Source of the DNA: Mesorhizobium huakuii
Lineage (GTDB): Bacteria > Pseudomonadota > Alphaproteobacteria > Rhizobiales > Rhizobiaceae
Direction: 5' to 3'
DNA length: 64,000 nucleotides
Assembly: GCF_030160235.1 (NCBI RefSeq)
Contig: NZ_BSNY01000051.1
Coordinates: forward strand, 62,001-126,000
Shown here: positions 18,588-26,595 of the stretch, piece by piece
How positions within the stretch are numbered: position 1 is the first letter of the stretch
Layout of the letters: each line of letters opens with the position of its first letter
The notes under the pieces: model-generated
Told to the model about the DNA's origin: nothing
What the model saw: only the letters and a program-made list of their open reading frames with translations
Database searches by the model: none
Position numbers and translations under genes: made by a program

Positions 18588-19850
18588 TTACCGGTAAAGA
18601 TCCGCCCGCGTCGGCGGCAGGCCGCTTGGCCCCCGCGCGCGCTTGGTGGCGACTGTCTGGAAAATCTGCGCCGAGCCGCGATCGAAGGTGATTGAACAGC
18701 CGGTGAGATAAAGCAGCCACAGCCGCGCCTTGGGCTCGCCGACCTCGGCGATAGCCTCGTCGAAGCGGGCCTGCAGGCGCTCGGCCCACAGCCTGCAGGT
18801 GCGGGCATAATGCTCGCGCAGGTTCTCGACGTCGGCGACAAGGAAGCCGTGCGTCTCGAGATTGCCGAGCGTCATGCCGATCGTGTCGACCTCGCCGCCG
18901 GGGAAGATGTATTTTATCAGCGCCTTGTATTCCGCGCCCTTGCGCAAAGTCTTGCGCGTGCCGCCCTTGCCGCGCCTCGTGATGGCATGGTGCAGGTAGA
19001 TACCACCCGGCTTCAAGAGCCGGTGGACGGTCGAGAAATAGGTCGCGTGGTTGGCGAGGCCGACCGCCTCGAACATGCCGATCGACGAGATCTTGTCATA
19101 GCTGCCGTCGAGCTCGGTGTAGGACTTGATGTCGATGGTGATCCTGTCATCCAGCCCTTCGGCACGGATGCGCTCGCGCGCCAGCCGGGTCTGTTCCTCC
19201 GACAGCGACACACCATGGCCGACGGCGCCATAGTGCTTGGCGGCATGGATCAGCATCGCGCCCCAGCCGCAGCCAATGTCGAGCAGCCGGTCGCCCGGCT
19301 TCAGCCTGAGCTTGCGGCAGATATGATCGAGCTTGTCCTTCTGCGCCTGGTCGATGCCGTTGGCGAAATCGGTGAAATAGGCGCAGGTGTAGACCATGCG
19401 CTCGTCGAGGAAGAGCCCGTAGAAGGCGTTCGAGATGTCGTAGTGATGTTCGATCGCCTGCTTGTTCGAGCCGCTGACGAAAGGGTTGCGTCCGGCAAGA
19501 TCGGCCCGTCTCGTCATCTGCCGCCGCGAAAACAGCACGACCGGCAGGTCGCGCAGGATCGCCAGCTTCGGCAACGCCTTCAGCCTCAGCTTACCCTTTG
19601 ACGGCAGGGCATAGAGATCGAACAGCGACCCGTCCTCGACGTCGATCGTCCTGGAAATCCACATTTCGAGCAGAGTCGAGAAATTCGGCCGGCGGGCCAG
19701 TTGCCAGACGATATCCTGGTCATTGATGGCAAGCACCGGGCCGCCGGCTGGACCGATCCGTTCCCCGGTCCACAGCCTGACGGCAAAGCCCGGCTTCAGC
19801 GCCTCGATCACCGTTCGAACGATGCGCGCGGCTCTCTCGGTTGCGTCCAT
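18588..19850 (-). CDS. cfa: Cyclopropane-fatty-acyl-phospholipid synthase family methyltransferase
   Basis: Adds a methylene bridge from S-adenosylmethionine to unsaturated membrane lipid chains, typical of stationary phase or acid stress. 420 residues. SAM site LLDIGCGWGAM, followed by GHGVSLSEEQTRLA, and the cyclase signature ISSIGMFEAVG; the C-terminal YLTGCSITFDRG is also family-typical. The ATG at 19850 has GGGAGG 7 bases upstream, better than two earlier in-frame starts. Other lipid methyltransferases of the same superfamily cannot be ruled out. Confidence 0.92.
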   Translation of the reverse strand: MDATERAARIVRTVIEALKPGFAVRLWTGERIGPAGGPVLAINDQDIVWQLARRPNFSTLLEMWISRTIDVEDGSLFDLYALPSKGKLRLKALPKLAILRDLPVVLFSRRQMTRRADLAGRNPFVSGSNKQAIEHHYDISNAFYGLFLDERMVYTCAYFTDFANGIDQAQKDKLDHICRKLRLKPGDRLLDIGCGWGAMLIHAAKHYGAVGHGVSLSEEQTRLARERIRAEGLDDRITIDIKSYTELDGSYDKISSIGMFEAVGLANHATYFSTVHRLLKPGGIYLHHAITRRGKGGTRKTLRKGAEYKALIKYIFPGGEVDTIGMTLGNLETHGFLVADVENLREHYARTCRLWAERLQARFDEAIAEVGEPKARLWLLYLTGCSITFDRGSAQIFQTVATKRARGPSGLPPTRADLYR

Positions 19851-19967
19851 GGTCCCTCCCGTGACCGATGTTGCCATGTTGTCTGTTTGGGCCGCTGATC
19901 GCAAGCCGGAGCACGCAGACCCGATTGGGCGACATTTTCCGACGAGGCTCCTTTTTCAGCCCGGCAC

Positions 19968-19996
19968 TTGTCATTTCCCGCGACGCACCCCATCAT
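19968..19996 (+). promoter_or_regulatory. Candidate sigma-70-type promoter for a small transcript
   Basis: TTGTCA (-35, 5 of 6 to consensus), 17-base spacer, CATCAT (-10, 4 of 6). It would start transcription near 20003, about 30 bases before the small ORF. No other start signal with correct spacing is obvious here. Confidence 0.45.
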
Positions 19997-20032
19997 GAGG
20001 ATGTGTTCAACAAATCGAAAGGAGGTGATCCG

Positions 20033-20104
20033 ATGTCGAGTGATTTCGTTTTCCAGAACGTGGCCTCAGCGGATTGCACTTTCGGGAAGCAGTCTTCCCG
20101 TTAA
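20033..20104 (+). CDS. 23-codon small ORF with an exceptional Shine-Dalgarno
   Basis: ATG at 20033, TAA at 20102. The preceding GAAAGGAGGTGATCC (20017-20031) is complementary over 15 bases to the 3' end of alphaproteobacterial 16S rRNA; known genes seldom use more than 5-7. The peptide begins MSSDFVFQNV and ends GKQSSR, has one cysteine and no membrane segment. Its last seven codons form the hairpin CGGGAAG-CAGT-CTTCCCG (20083-20100). No gene follows on this strand, so it is not a conventional leader for a downstream operon. It could be a real microprotein, a ribosome-binding decoy, or a regulatory translated leader of an sRNA. Function not known to me. Confidence 0.55.
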   Translation: MSSDFVFQNVASADCTFGKQSSR

Positions 20105-20173
20105 GGCGCGAGATGCGCGGCAGGTAACCCGAAGGGGTTGCCGCCACAGGCCGCGCCATGGACGGAAACACGG

Positions 20174-20208
20174 AAGGCCGCCGGCTTCGAAAGAAGCGGC
20201 GGCCTTTT
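20174..20208 (+). terminator. Strong intrinsic terminator of the small unit
   Basis: AAGGCCGCC-G-GCTTC, GAAA tetraloop, GAAGC-GGCGGCC then TTTTCC. A 12-bp GC-rich stem with one bulged G, closed by a stable GNRA loop. It also separates the unit from the convergent TadG-like gene. Confidence 0.85.
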
Positions 20209-20223
20209 CCTTTGGGCCGAGCC

Positions 20224-21585
20224 CTATTGCGTCAGCGCAAGGGTTTCGATGTTGCGGGCGATCGTCTGAAAGGCCGTATCCAGTTCGACGCCGTCGGCGG
20301 CCTGGTAGAAGTGCTTGGCCGAACCCGTATCGGGGCTGGCACAAGCCTGCAGCGTCGTGACCGCATTCGCCTCATCGAGTTTGAAGCCGATCGTGAAGAT
20401 TTCTATGCCCTTGTCGCGCATGGCGGCGCAGAGCTTCGTCGCCGCCGTGCGGGTCGTTTCCTTGCCGGCGTCGTTGTAGACCCCGTCGACGCCGGTGGCG
20501 TCGAAATAGGACAGGTTGAATTCGCCGTCCGTCATCAGGATCGCGTACTTGCCGACTTTCTTCGGATCGAACTTGGCTGGCCGCTGCGAAGCGTTGAGCA
20601 CGCTGCCCCAGCTTTCCGAGAGCATGTACCAGGTCCACTGGACGCCGATATGGCCGGCGGTACCGCCCGAAGCGACAAGATCCTTGATGACATTCTTGAG
20701 TGTGGCGGCGTCGCCCGTCAGAGGCACGAGCGCGGCGACCGGGCAAGCGGCGGTGCCTGTTTTCGCGGCAAAGCCTGACAGCAGATAGTCGCGATTGACC
20801 ATGCTGGAGTCGGGACCCGCGTCCGAATACTGATCGGCCCCCTTGCGTTCGGTGGCGCAATTGTCGGGGCGCGGCGACGCCGAGGCAAGCTGAGCGCTTG
20901 CATTACCGGGCGCCTGCTTGCGCTGGCTGGCGTTGGTTTCAACATAGACGCTGCTGGCGGCCAGCTGACCGGCGTTGACCGAGTTGGCATAGGGCACGAT
21001 GGACACGCGCACCCGCGGCCTGTTTGGATCCTGTCCCCCCAGGAAACTGTCAACCGCATTGGCCGCGGCGGTCTTCAGGTCCTTGATTTTCTGACCGGCC
21101 ATCGATCCCGTCACATCGAGCATCATCGCCACTTCGATGGTCTTGTCCGAATAAAGCGATGTCGTCGACGCGGTGACGCGCTTCATATTGCCCATGCCGA
21201 AAACCGGGAAGAACAGGGCGACATCGACATGGGCATCCGCCTGCACCGTGTTGGCGGTCCTGTCGACGATCAGTCTGTCGAGCACGATCTGGTCGGGCTG
21301 CAGAATGCCCGCCGTGCTGTTGGCCACGAGAAAGCTCTGCACCGCCTTGTTGGCGTCGGCCTCCTTGATGACCCCGGTCGTCAGGTCGCGCGCCGTCGAT
21401 GTCACCGCGGCGTCGACCACGCCTTGCAGGCTCGATTTGGCGTTGTAGAGCTGCGAGATGTCGACCGAGAAGCCGGCGGCCAGCGCCAAGACCGAGGCAG
21501 CAAAGCTGAACAGGATCGCGAAATTTCCACCGCTGTGTCTGGCGAACCCGCCGACCGCGTGAACAAGACCCCCGCAATTTCGCAT
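20224..21585 (-). CDS. TadG-like pilus assembly protein with von Willebrand A domain
   Basis: 453 residues. The N-terminal TadE/TadG-like segment (GGNFAILFSFAASVLALAAGFSVD) is a single membrane anchor, followed by a periplasmic region and a vWA domain whose MIDAS motif is DVTGSM near residue 155, with the later ILMTDGEFN. Such proteins (Flp pilus-associated TadG) sit in the inner membrane or periplasm. No other tad gene is in the window, so it is an orphan here; orphan vWA/TadG proteins are common in rhizobia. Role in adhesion or secretion is inferred. Confidence 0.88.
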   Translation of the reverse strand: MRNCGGLVHAVGGFARHSGGNFAILFSFAASVLALAAGFSVDISQLYNAKSSLQGVVDAAVTSTARDLTTGVIKEADANKAVQSFLVANSTAGILQPDQIVLDRLIVDRTANTVQADAHVDVALFFPVFGMGNMKRVTASTTSLYSDKTIEVAMMLDVTGSMAGQKIKDLKTAAANAVDSFLGGQDPNRPRVRVSIVPYANSVNAGQLAASSVYVETNASQRKQAPGNASAQLASASPRPDNCATERKGADQYSDAGPDSSMVNRDYLLSGFAAKTGTAACPVAALVPLTGDAATLKNVIKDLVASGGTAGHIGVQWTWYMLSESWGSVLNASQRPAKFDPKKVGKYAILMTDGEFNLSYFDATGVDGVYNDAGKETTRTAATKLCAAMRDKGIEIFTIGFKLDEANAVTTLQACASPDTGSAKHFYQAADGVELDTAFQTIARNIETLALTQ

Positions 21586-21897
21586 CCAACAGCCTCCGCT
21601 TGCCTCGGCCTCGTCGCCGCAATGAGGGCAATGCAGGATTCCAGCCGGAAGCCGCTCGTCGGGCGCAGGAACCGAGCCTTGAACCCTCAGCCTATTGTTT
21701 TTGTTGGATTTCGGCTGTTTCGAAGGTGAATGACTGGTAAACGGAAAGTCGCGGCTTCGGCGGTGTTTACGGACTGCTTACCATGCTCGAAGCGAGGCAG
21801 GCGCGGAATGCTCCGCGACGTCCTGTTGCGGCACAGGCCTTCTGTGCCGAAGCGGGCCAACTGTCCCGGGATTGCGGAACACAAACGGTTCGAAGGA
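21586..21897. other. Intergenic region, no gene seen
   Basis: 312 bp between the TadG-like start and the transglutaminase stop. It holds a GGCACAG/CTGTGCC hairpin (21830-21848) without a T run and an AT-rich patch near 21695-21735 that may be the TadG promoter. No frame has coding character. Confidence 0.45.
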
Positions 21898-22767
21898 CTA
21901 AGCCAGCATCTGTGCGCTGACTGTCCTGTCGATGCCGTGATAGGGCGGATTGAACAATCTGCCCTCCTGCTCATAGGTCCACACCTTGAACAGGCTGAGC
22001 CGGTGCGGACCAAAGCTGTGCAGCAAGGGCACGTCGGTGGCGTCGCGGCCGCGCGCGATGACGACGCGGCCGGTCCGGGGCTGGTTGTGGCGTGGATCGA
22101 ACGTGTACCACTTGCCGTCGAGGAACACTTCCATCCAGGCCGAGAAATCCATCGGCGCCGGATCGGGCGGCACGCCGATATCGCCGAGATAGCCGTTCAC
22201 ATAGCGCGCCGGAATGTTCATGCAGCGGCAGAGCGTGATCGCCAGATGGGCGAAGTCGCGGCAGACGCCGACCCGCTCCTCATGCGCCTGCGCCGCCGTG
22301 CGGGTCGATCGCGCATAGCCATAACCGAACGACAGCCGGTTGTGGACATAGTCGACGATCGCCTGCACCCGTGCCCAGCCGGAGGGAAGATGGCCAAACA
22401 GCTGCCAGGCGAGACTGCTGAGGTGATCGGTCTCGCAATAGCGGCTGCCCAGGAGATAGAAGAGCACCTCGTCGGGCAATTCGGGCACCGGCACTTCCCG
22501 GGCCAGCGTGTTGACCTCGTCGGTCTCGCCACTGTCTTCGACCACTGCGTCGTAGAGGATGCGAAAGGTACCGGCTGGTGCGGTGAAGCGGCGACAGCCA
22601 TTGCCATGCAGATCGTGGTAGAGCCTGGTCGGCACCGAAGGCGAAGTCAGCACCCGCGTCTGCCGCTTGATGTCTGCTTGCCTGTCCTTGTGGATCTCGA
22701 GCAGCGAAATTACCGGGGTGGCCTCTGCGCATTCAATGGCAATTTCGTAGCCGAGCCGGATCAGCAT
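21898..22767 (-). CDS. Transglutaminase-like (cysteine protease fold) protein
   Basis: 289 residues. The N-terminal beta domain is followed by the transglutaminase core: catalytic Cys in ERVGVCRDFAHLAI, then a MDFSAWMEVFL strand, then WYTFDPRHN. In classical members the second block has HAW; here it is SAW, a form I associate with a bacterial subgroup, so the catalytic His may be supplied by DPRHN or activity may be lost. Substrate unknown; relatives hydrolyse peptides or crosslinks in the cytoplasm. The ATG at 22767 follows AAGGGGA; the upstream extension is discarded. Confidence 0.88.
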   Translation of the reverse strand: MLIRLGYEIAIECAEATPVISLLEIHKDRQADIKRQTRVLTSPSVPTRLYHDLHGNGCRRFTAPAGTFRILYDAVVEDSGETDEVNTLAREVPVPELPDEVLFYLLGSRYCETDHLSSLAWQLFGHLPSGWARVQAIVDYVHNRLSFGYGYARSTRTAAQAHEERVGVCRDFAHLAITLCRCMNIPARYVNGYLGDIGVPPDPAPMDFSAWMEVFLDGKWYTFDPRHNQPRTGRVVIARGRDATDVPLLHSFGPHRLSLFKVWTYEQEGRLFNPPYHGIDRTVSAQMLA

Positions 22768-22935
22768 CGCGGGTCCCCTTCGATCGTCGTGAAAAATAAT
22801 GTCGTTCAAACGTCGTAAGGTGGTCGTGGTTCCCTGGACCGCCGCAAAATACGCCCTCGTGCCTTTCCATGCCCGCGCCTTGACGTTACGGTTGCGCCCT
22901 CCCTCGACACGCTCCCCCGGACTTCAAGGAAAATC

Positions 22936-23601
22936 ATGTTTGCTGGCAGAAAATTCGCGGCCTTCCTTTTCGACATGGACGGCACGCTCATCAATTCCAT
23001 CGCCTCGGCGGAGAGGGTGTGGAGCGACTGGGCGCACCGTCATGGCCTCGACGTCGCGGCCTTCCTGCCGACGATCCACGGCGTACGGGCGATCGAGACC
23101 ATCACCAACCTTGCCCTTCCAGGCGTCGACCCGGCGCATGAGGCCGACCTGCTGCTGAAGGCCGAGGCCGCCGACCTGGACGGCATTGTCCCGATCGCCG
23201 GCGCCGTGGCGTTTCTCAAGGCGCTGCCGGGCGAAAGCTGGGCGATCGTCACCTCGGCGCCGCGCTCGCTCGCGCTTGCACGCATGGAGGCCGCCGGCAT
23301 TCCTGTCCCCGCGGTCATCGTTGCGGCGGAGGACGTTTCCCGCGGCAAGCCGGCCCCCGACTGTTTCCGGCTTGGCGCGCAACGGCTCGGCTTCGACGCG
23401 CGCGACTGCCTGGTGTTCGAGGATGCGCCGGCCGGCATCGCGGCGGCAGAGGCCGCGCAGGCCGCGGTCATGGTGATCAACGCCACACATTCGCACCCGC
23501 TGCAAACGCCGCATGCCGCGATCGCGGGCTATGACAATGTCGGCATCACCATCGACGAGCGCGGTTGGCTGGCGCTCGAGGGCCAGCGCAGCGCCGCTTG
23601 A
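22936..23601 (+). CDS. HAD-superfamily sugar/polyol phosphatase
   Basis: 221-residue phosphatase of HAD subfamily IA (beta-phosphoglucomutase/YfbT-like). Nucleophile aspartates in FLFDMDGTLINS, Ser/Thr motif IVTSAPRS, lysine in RGKPAPDCF, and the final acidic pair VFEDAPAGIAAA are all present. A cap domain (residues 20-85) selects small phosphorylated polyols or sugars, but the substrate cannot be predicted. Divergent from the transglutaminase gene across about 170 bp. Confidence 0.92.
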   Translation: MFAGRKFAAFLFDMDGTLINSIASAERVWSDWAHRHGLDVAAFLPTIHGVRAIETITNLALPGVDPAHEADLLLKAEAADLDGIVPIAGAVAFLKALPGESWAIVTSAPRSLALARMEAAGIPVPAVIVAAEDVSRGKPAPDCFRLGAQRLGFDARDCLVFEDAPAGIAAAEAAQAAVMVINATHSHPLQTPHAAIAGYDNVGITIDERGWLALEGQRSAA

Positions 23602-23662
23602 AGCACCGGAGGCGCAGGAAGCCGCCGTTTGCAGGCCGGCCTCACCTGGATATCAACGCACC

Positions 23663-23884
23663 CTAGAAGTCGCTGGTCAGGCCTTTGACCTCCCAGTCGC
23701 CATAGCGGCCGGGTTCCTTGCCGCCACGGCCGCCGATCTCCTTCGGCAGCTTCGCTTCCTTCTCGCGATACGCGGTACGCCGTGCCTCGGCCTCGGCCAG
23801 CGCCCGCCGCGCGGCGGGCGACAGGTCCCTTGCCGGCGCATCGTTATCCGGGCCGGCTGGCGTTTTACTGGTTTCGTCGGTCAT
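23663..23884 (-). CDS. sdhAF4: DUF1674 / succinate dehydrogenase assembly factor 4 homologue
   Basis: 73 residues. The C-terminal signature KEIGGRGGKEPGRYGDWEVKG is diagnostic for DUF1674, the bacterial relatives of mitochondrial SDHAF4, which protects flavinylated SdhA during complex II assembly. The N-terminal part is charged and probably disordered (ARDLSPAARRALAEAEARR). ATG at 23884 with GTGGAA upstream; a GTG four codons earlier is also possible. Divergent from htpX. The role in this organism is by homology. Confidence 0.88.
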   Translation of the reverse strand: MTDETSKTPAGPDNDAPARDLSPAARRALAEAEARRTAYREKEAKLPKEIGGRGGKEPGRYGDWEVKGLTSDF

Positions 23885-23989
23885 GCGATATTCCACGCGG
23901 ATTGAAACAGCGGCGGGTGTTTCCCATCATATAGCCATGAACCCAAGACGATCGACCCCTTTTCACCATCATTTGGACAGGAGCAGACG

Positions 23990-25012
23990 ATGAACACCCT
24001 TCGCACCGCCGTGCTTCTTGCCGCGATGACGGCGCTGTTCATGGGCGTCGGCTTCCTGATCGGCGGTTCGGGCGGCATGATGATAGCGCTGGTGATCGCC
24101 GCCGGCACCAATCTCTTCAGCTACTGGAACGCCGACAAGATGGTGCTGTCGATGAACCGCGCCGTCGAGGTCGACGAGAAGAACGCCCCGGAATATTACG
24201 CCATCGTCCAGGCGCTGGCCAAGCAGGCCGGGCTGCCGATGCCCAGGACCTACCTGATCGACAACCCGCAGCCCAATGCCTTCGCCACCGGCCGCAATCC
24301 GCAGAACGCGGCGGTAGCCGCCTCCACCGGCCTGCTGCAGCGGCTGACCCATGAAGAGGTCGCGGCCGTGATGGCGCACGAGCTCGCCCACGTCCAGCAT
24401 CGCGACACGCTGACCATGACCATCGTCGCCACCTTTGCCGGCGCCATCTCGATGCTCGGCAATTTCGCCTTCTTCCTCGGCGGCAACCGCGACAACAACA
24501 ATCCGTTCGGTTTTGTCGGCGTGCTGGCGGCGATGATCGTGGCGCCCTTTGCCGCGATGATCGTGCAGATGGCGGTCAGCCGCACCCGCGAATACGCGGC
24601 CGACCGGCGCGGCGCCGAAATCTGTGGACACCCGCTGTGGCTGGCATCGGCGCTTGACAAGATCGCCCGTGGCGCCGAACGCATTCCCAACCTCGATGCG
24701 GAGCGCAATCCGGCGATGGCGCATCTCTTCATCATCAATCCCCTGCACGGCGAGCGCATGGACAATCTGTTCTCCACCCACCCGAGCACTGAAAACCGCA
24801 TCGCCGCGCTGCAGGAAATGGCACGGCAGATGGCAGGCGGCACCACCCAGGCCGCTCCGCGCCCGACACCCGCGCCTCGGCAGGCCGGGGAACAACAGCC
24901 GTCCGGCCCGTGGGGCCAGGCCCCTCAGGCAGAACAGCCGGCGGAACCGGCAGCGCCTAAACCCAATCCATGGGGACGCAATCCGACCGGGCCCAAAGGC
25001 CGATGGTCGTGA
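23990..25012 (+). CDS. htpX: Membrane zinc protease HtpX
   Basis: Inner-membrane M48 protease in the heat-shock and membrane-quality system. 340 residues with two N-terminal hydrophobic segments, zinc motif [11 protein letters not shown] near residue 130, two central membrane segments and the distal glutamate in [11 protein letters not shown]. The C-terminal 55 residues are Pro/Gln/Ala-rich and end [10 protein letters not shown], a low-complexity tail seen in rhizobial HtpX. AGGAGCAG precedes the ATG. Its stop overlaps the RsmB-like gene start. Confidence 0.95.
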   Translation: MNTLRTAVLLAAMTALFMGVGFLIGGSGGMMIALVIAAGTNLFSYWNADKMVLSMNRAVEVDEKNAPEYYAIVQALAKQAGLPMPRTYLIDNPQPNAFATGRNPQNAAVAASTGLLQRLTHEEVAAVMAHELAHVQHRDTLTMTIVATFAGAISMLGNFAFFLGGNRDNNNPFGFVGVLAAMIVAPFAAMIVQMAVSRTREYAADRRGAEICGHPLWLASALDKIARGAERIPNLDAERNPAMAHLFIINPLHGERMDNLFSTHPSTENRIAALQEMARQMAGGTTQAAPRPTPAPRQAGEQQPSGPWGQAPQAEQPAEPAAPKPNPWGRNPTGPKGRWS

Positions 25013-26391
25013 GCGTGGCGGGACCTCGACGCGCGGCTTCAGGCGATCAGGACCATAGAGACGGCGGCGAATTCGTCGCCGGTCTCGCCGCTCGCAAGGC
25101 GGCGGCGCGGCTGCTTGCGGCCGTCATCGACGCAAAAACGCCCTTGGATGGCTTGACCGACCACGAAAACGGCCATCCGCAATACAAGGCGCTCGATTTG
25201 CGCGACCGTGGCCTGGTGCGGGCCATTCTGGTCACCGCGCTGCGCTTCCGCATGACCATCACGGGGCTGCTGGCGCGGCGCCTGGAGAAGCCGCTGCCGC
25301 CCAACGCCACGGCGTTGTCGCACATCTTGCATGTGGCGGCCGCGCAGATCCTGTTCCTCGACATTCCCGACAGCGCCGCCGTCGACCTCGCGGTCACCCA
25401 CGCCAAGTCCGATCCGCGCACCCAGCGTTTTTCCGGCCTCGTCAACGGTGTGCTGCGCACGCTGGCCCGGGCCAAGGAGACGGAACTGCCCGCCGCCCTT
25501 GCCGTCACCGACGAAGCGCCAAAATGGTTTTCCGATCGTCTGAAGACCGCTTATGGCGCCGATAAAGCGAAGCTCATTCTCGCCGCGCACCGTTACGAGG
25601 CCCCCGTCGACTTCTCGGTCAAGGCCGATCCCGAACTCTGGGCCGAAAAGCTCGGCGGCATCGTGCTGCCCACCGGCACGGTGCGCGTGGAAAACCTTGC
25701 CGGGGCCGTCACCGAACTGCCCGGCTTCGCGGAAGGCGCCTGGTGGGTCCAGGATGCCGCGGCCAGCCTGCCGGCGCGGCTGTTTGGCGATGTCAGCGGA
25801 TTGCGCGTCGCCGATCTCTGCGCCGCGCCCGGCGGCAAGACCGCCCAGCTGATCCTGGCCGGCGCCAGGGTCACCGCGGTCGACACATCGAAGAACCGGT
25901 TGGCGCGGCTGACGCAGAACCTCGACCGCCTCGGCCTCTCAGCCGAGATCGTCCAGGCCGACTTGCTCAAATACGAGCCCACGGAGCTGTTCGATGCGGT
26001 GCTGCTCGACGCGCCCTGCTCGTCGACCGGCACGGTGCGCCGGCATCCCGACGTGCCATGGACCAAGACGGCGGCCGATGTCGAAAAGCTCGCCGACCTG
26101 CAGAGGCGGTTGCTCGCACGCGCCGTCACGCTGGTCAGGCCTGGTGGCCGGATCGTCTTTTCCAACTGTTCGCTCGACCCGCTCGAAGGCGAAGACCTGC
26201 ATCGTGCCTTTCTCAAGGACACAGCCGCGGTCGTCGACGATCCGCTGCGGCAAGGCGAGGTCGTCGGCATCGATTCGTTCCTGACGCCGCAAGGTACGCT
26301 GCGTACCACGCCCGCCGATCTCCATCTCGGCGCGCCGGAGCGCTCGGGCCTGGACGGCTTCTTCGCCGCGCGCATGCGCCGCGCTCTTTAG
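25003..26391 (+). CDS. rsmB: RsmB/NOP-family rRNA (cytosine-C5) methyltransferase
   Basis: Methylates a cytosine at C5 in RNA, probably 16S rRNA. 462 residues: an N-terminal NusB-like domain (residues about 25-160) and a Rossmann SAM domain with [13 protein letters not shown], the catalytic Cys in [17 protein letters not shown], and the releasing Cys in [10 protein letters not shown]. Start taken as ATG 25003, overlapping htpX by 10 bp; GTG 25009, in a GTGA overlap, is an equal alternative. Translational coupling with htpX is likely. Confidence 0.92.
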   Translation: MVVSVAGPRRAASGDQDHRDGGEFVAGLAARKAAARLLAAVIDAKTPLDGLTDHENGHPQYKALDLRDRGLVRAILVTALRFRMTITGLLARRLEKPLPPNATALSHILHVAAAQILFLDIPDSAAVDLAVTHAKSDPRTQRFSGLVNGVLRTLARAKETELPAALAVTDEAPKWFSDRLKTAYGADKAKLILAAHRYEAPVDFSVKADPELWAEKLGGIVLPTGTVRVENLAGAVTELPGFAEGAWWVQDAAASLPARLFGDVSGLRVADLCAAPGGKTAQLILAGARVTAVDTSKNRLARLTQNLDRLGLSAEIVQADLLKYEPTELFDAVLLDAPCSSTGTVRRHPDVPWTKTAADVEKLADLQRRLLARAVTLVRPGGRIVFSNCSLDPLEGEDLHRAFLKDTAAVVDDPLRQGEVVGIDSFLTPQGTLRTTPADLHLGAPERSGLDGFFAARMRRAL

Positions 26392-26454
26392 AGCAATCTT
26401 TCGCGGCCGCGGAACTGCCGCCCTGCGAGTTTCGCCGCAGCGACAAGAGGCCAT

Positions 26455-26479
26455 AAGTCGCGGCAGACGCGACTTTTTT
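26455..26479 (+). terminator. Intrinsic terminator after rsmB-like gene
   Basis: AAGTCGCG-GCAGA-CGCGACTTTTTT: an 8-bp stem and a T run 64 bases after the stop codon. It ends the htpX-rsmB operon. Confidence 0.88.
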
Positions 26480-26595
26480 AGGGACGATCCCGGCCACGGC
26501 CGGGTGAGGTGGGTCGGTTTAAAGAAATCCGCCTTCGCATAAGTTCTTGAATCATATAAGCTTGCGCTGGGATAGAGGACGGATCAGGAGGGCTT

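Larger units (their letters stand above)
20003..20208 (+). ncRNA. Candidate structured small RNA (about 205 nt) carrying the small ORF
   Basis: Downstream of the ORF an outer stem GGCGCG/CGCGCC (20105-20110 with 20152-20157) encloses a hairpin: GCGGC/GCCGC, a 4-base AGGT bulge, then AACCC/GGGTT closed by a GAAG loop (20117-20144). A 16-base linker leads to the terminator. Every helix is perfectly paired, which is more order than expected in a random intergenic stretch. Ends are estimated from the promoter and terminator; no match to a named RNA family was recognised. Confidence 0.5.

Noticed and set aside
20017-20031. Strong 16S-complementary string taken as a 16S rRNA fragment
   Set aside because: It is the reverse complement of the 16S 3' end only up to CC; the bases after it do not continue as rRNA, and an ATG follows.
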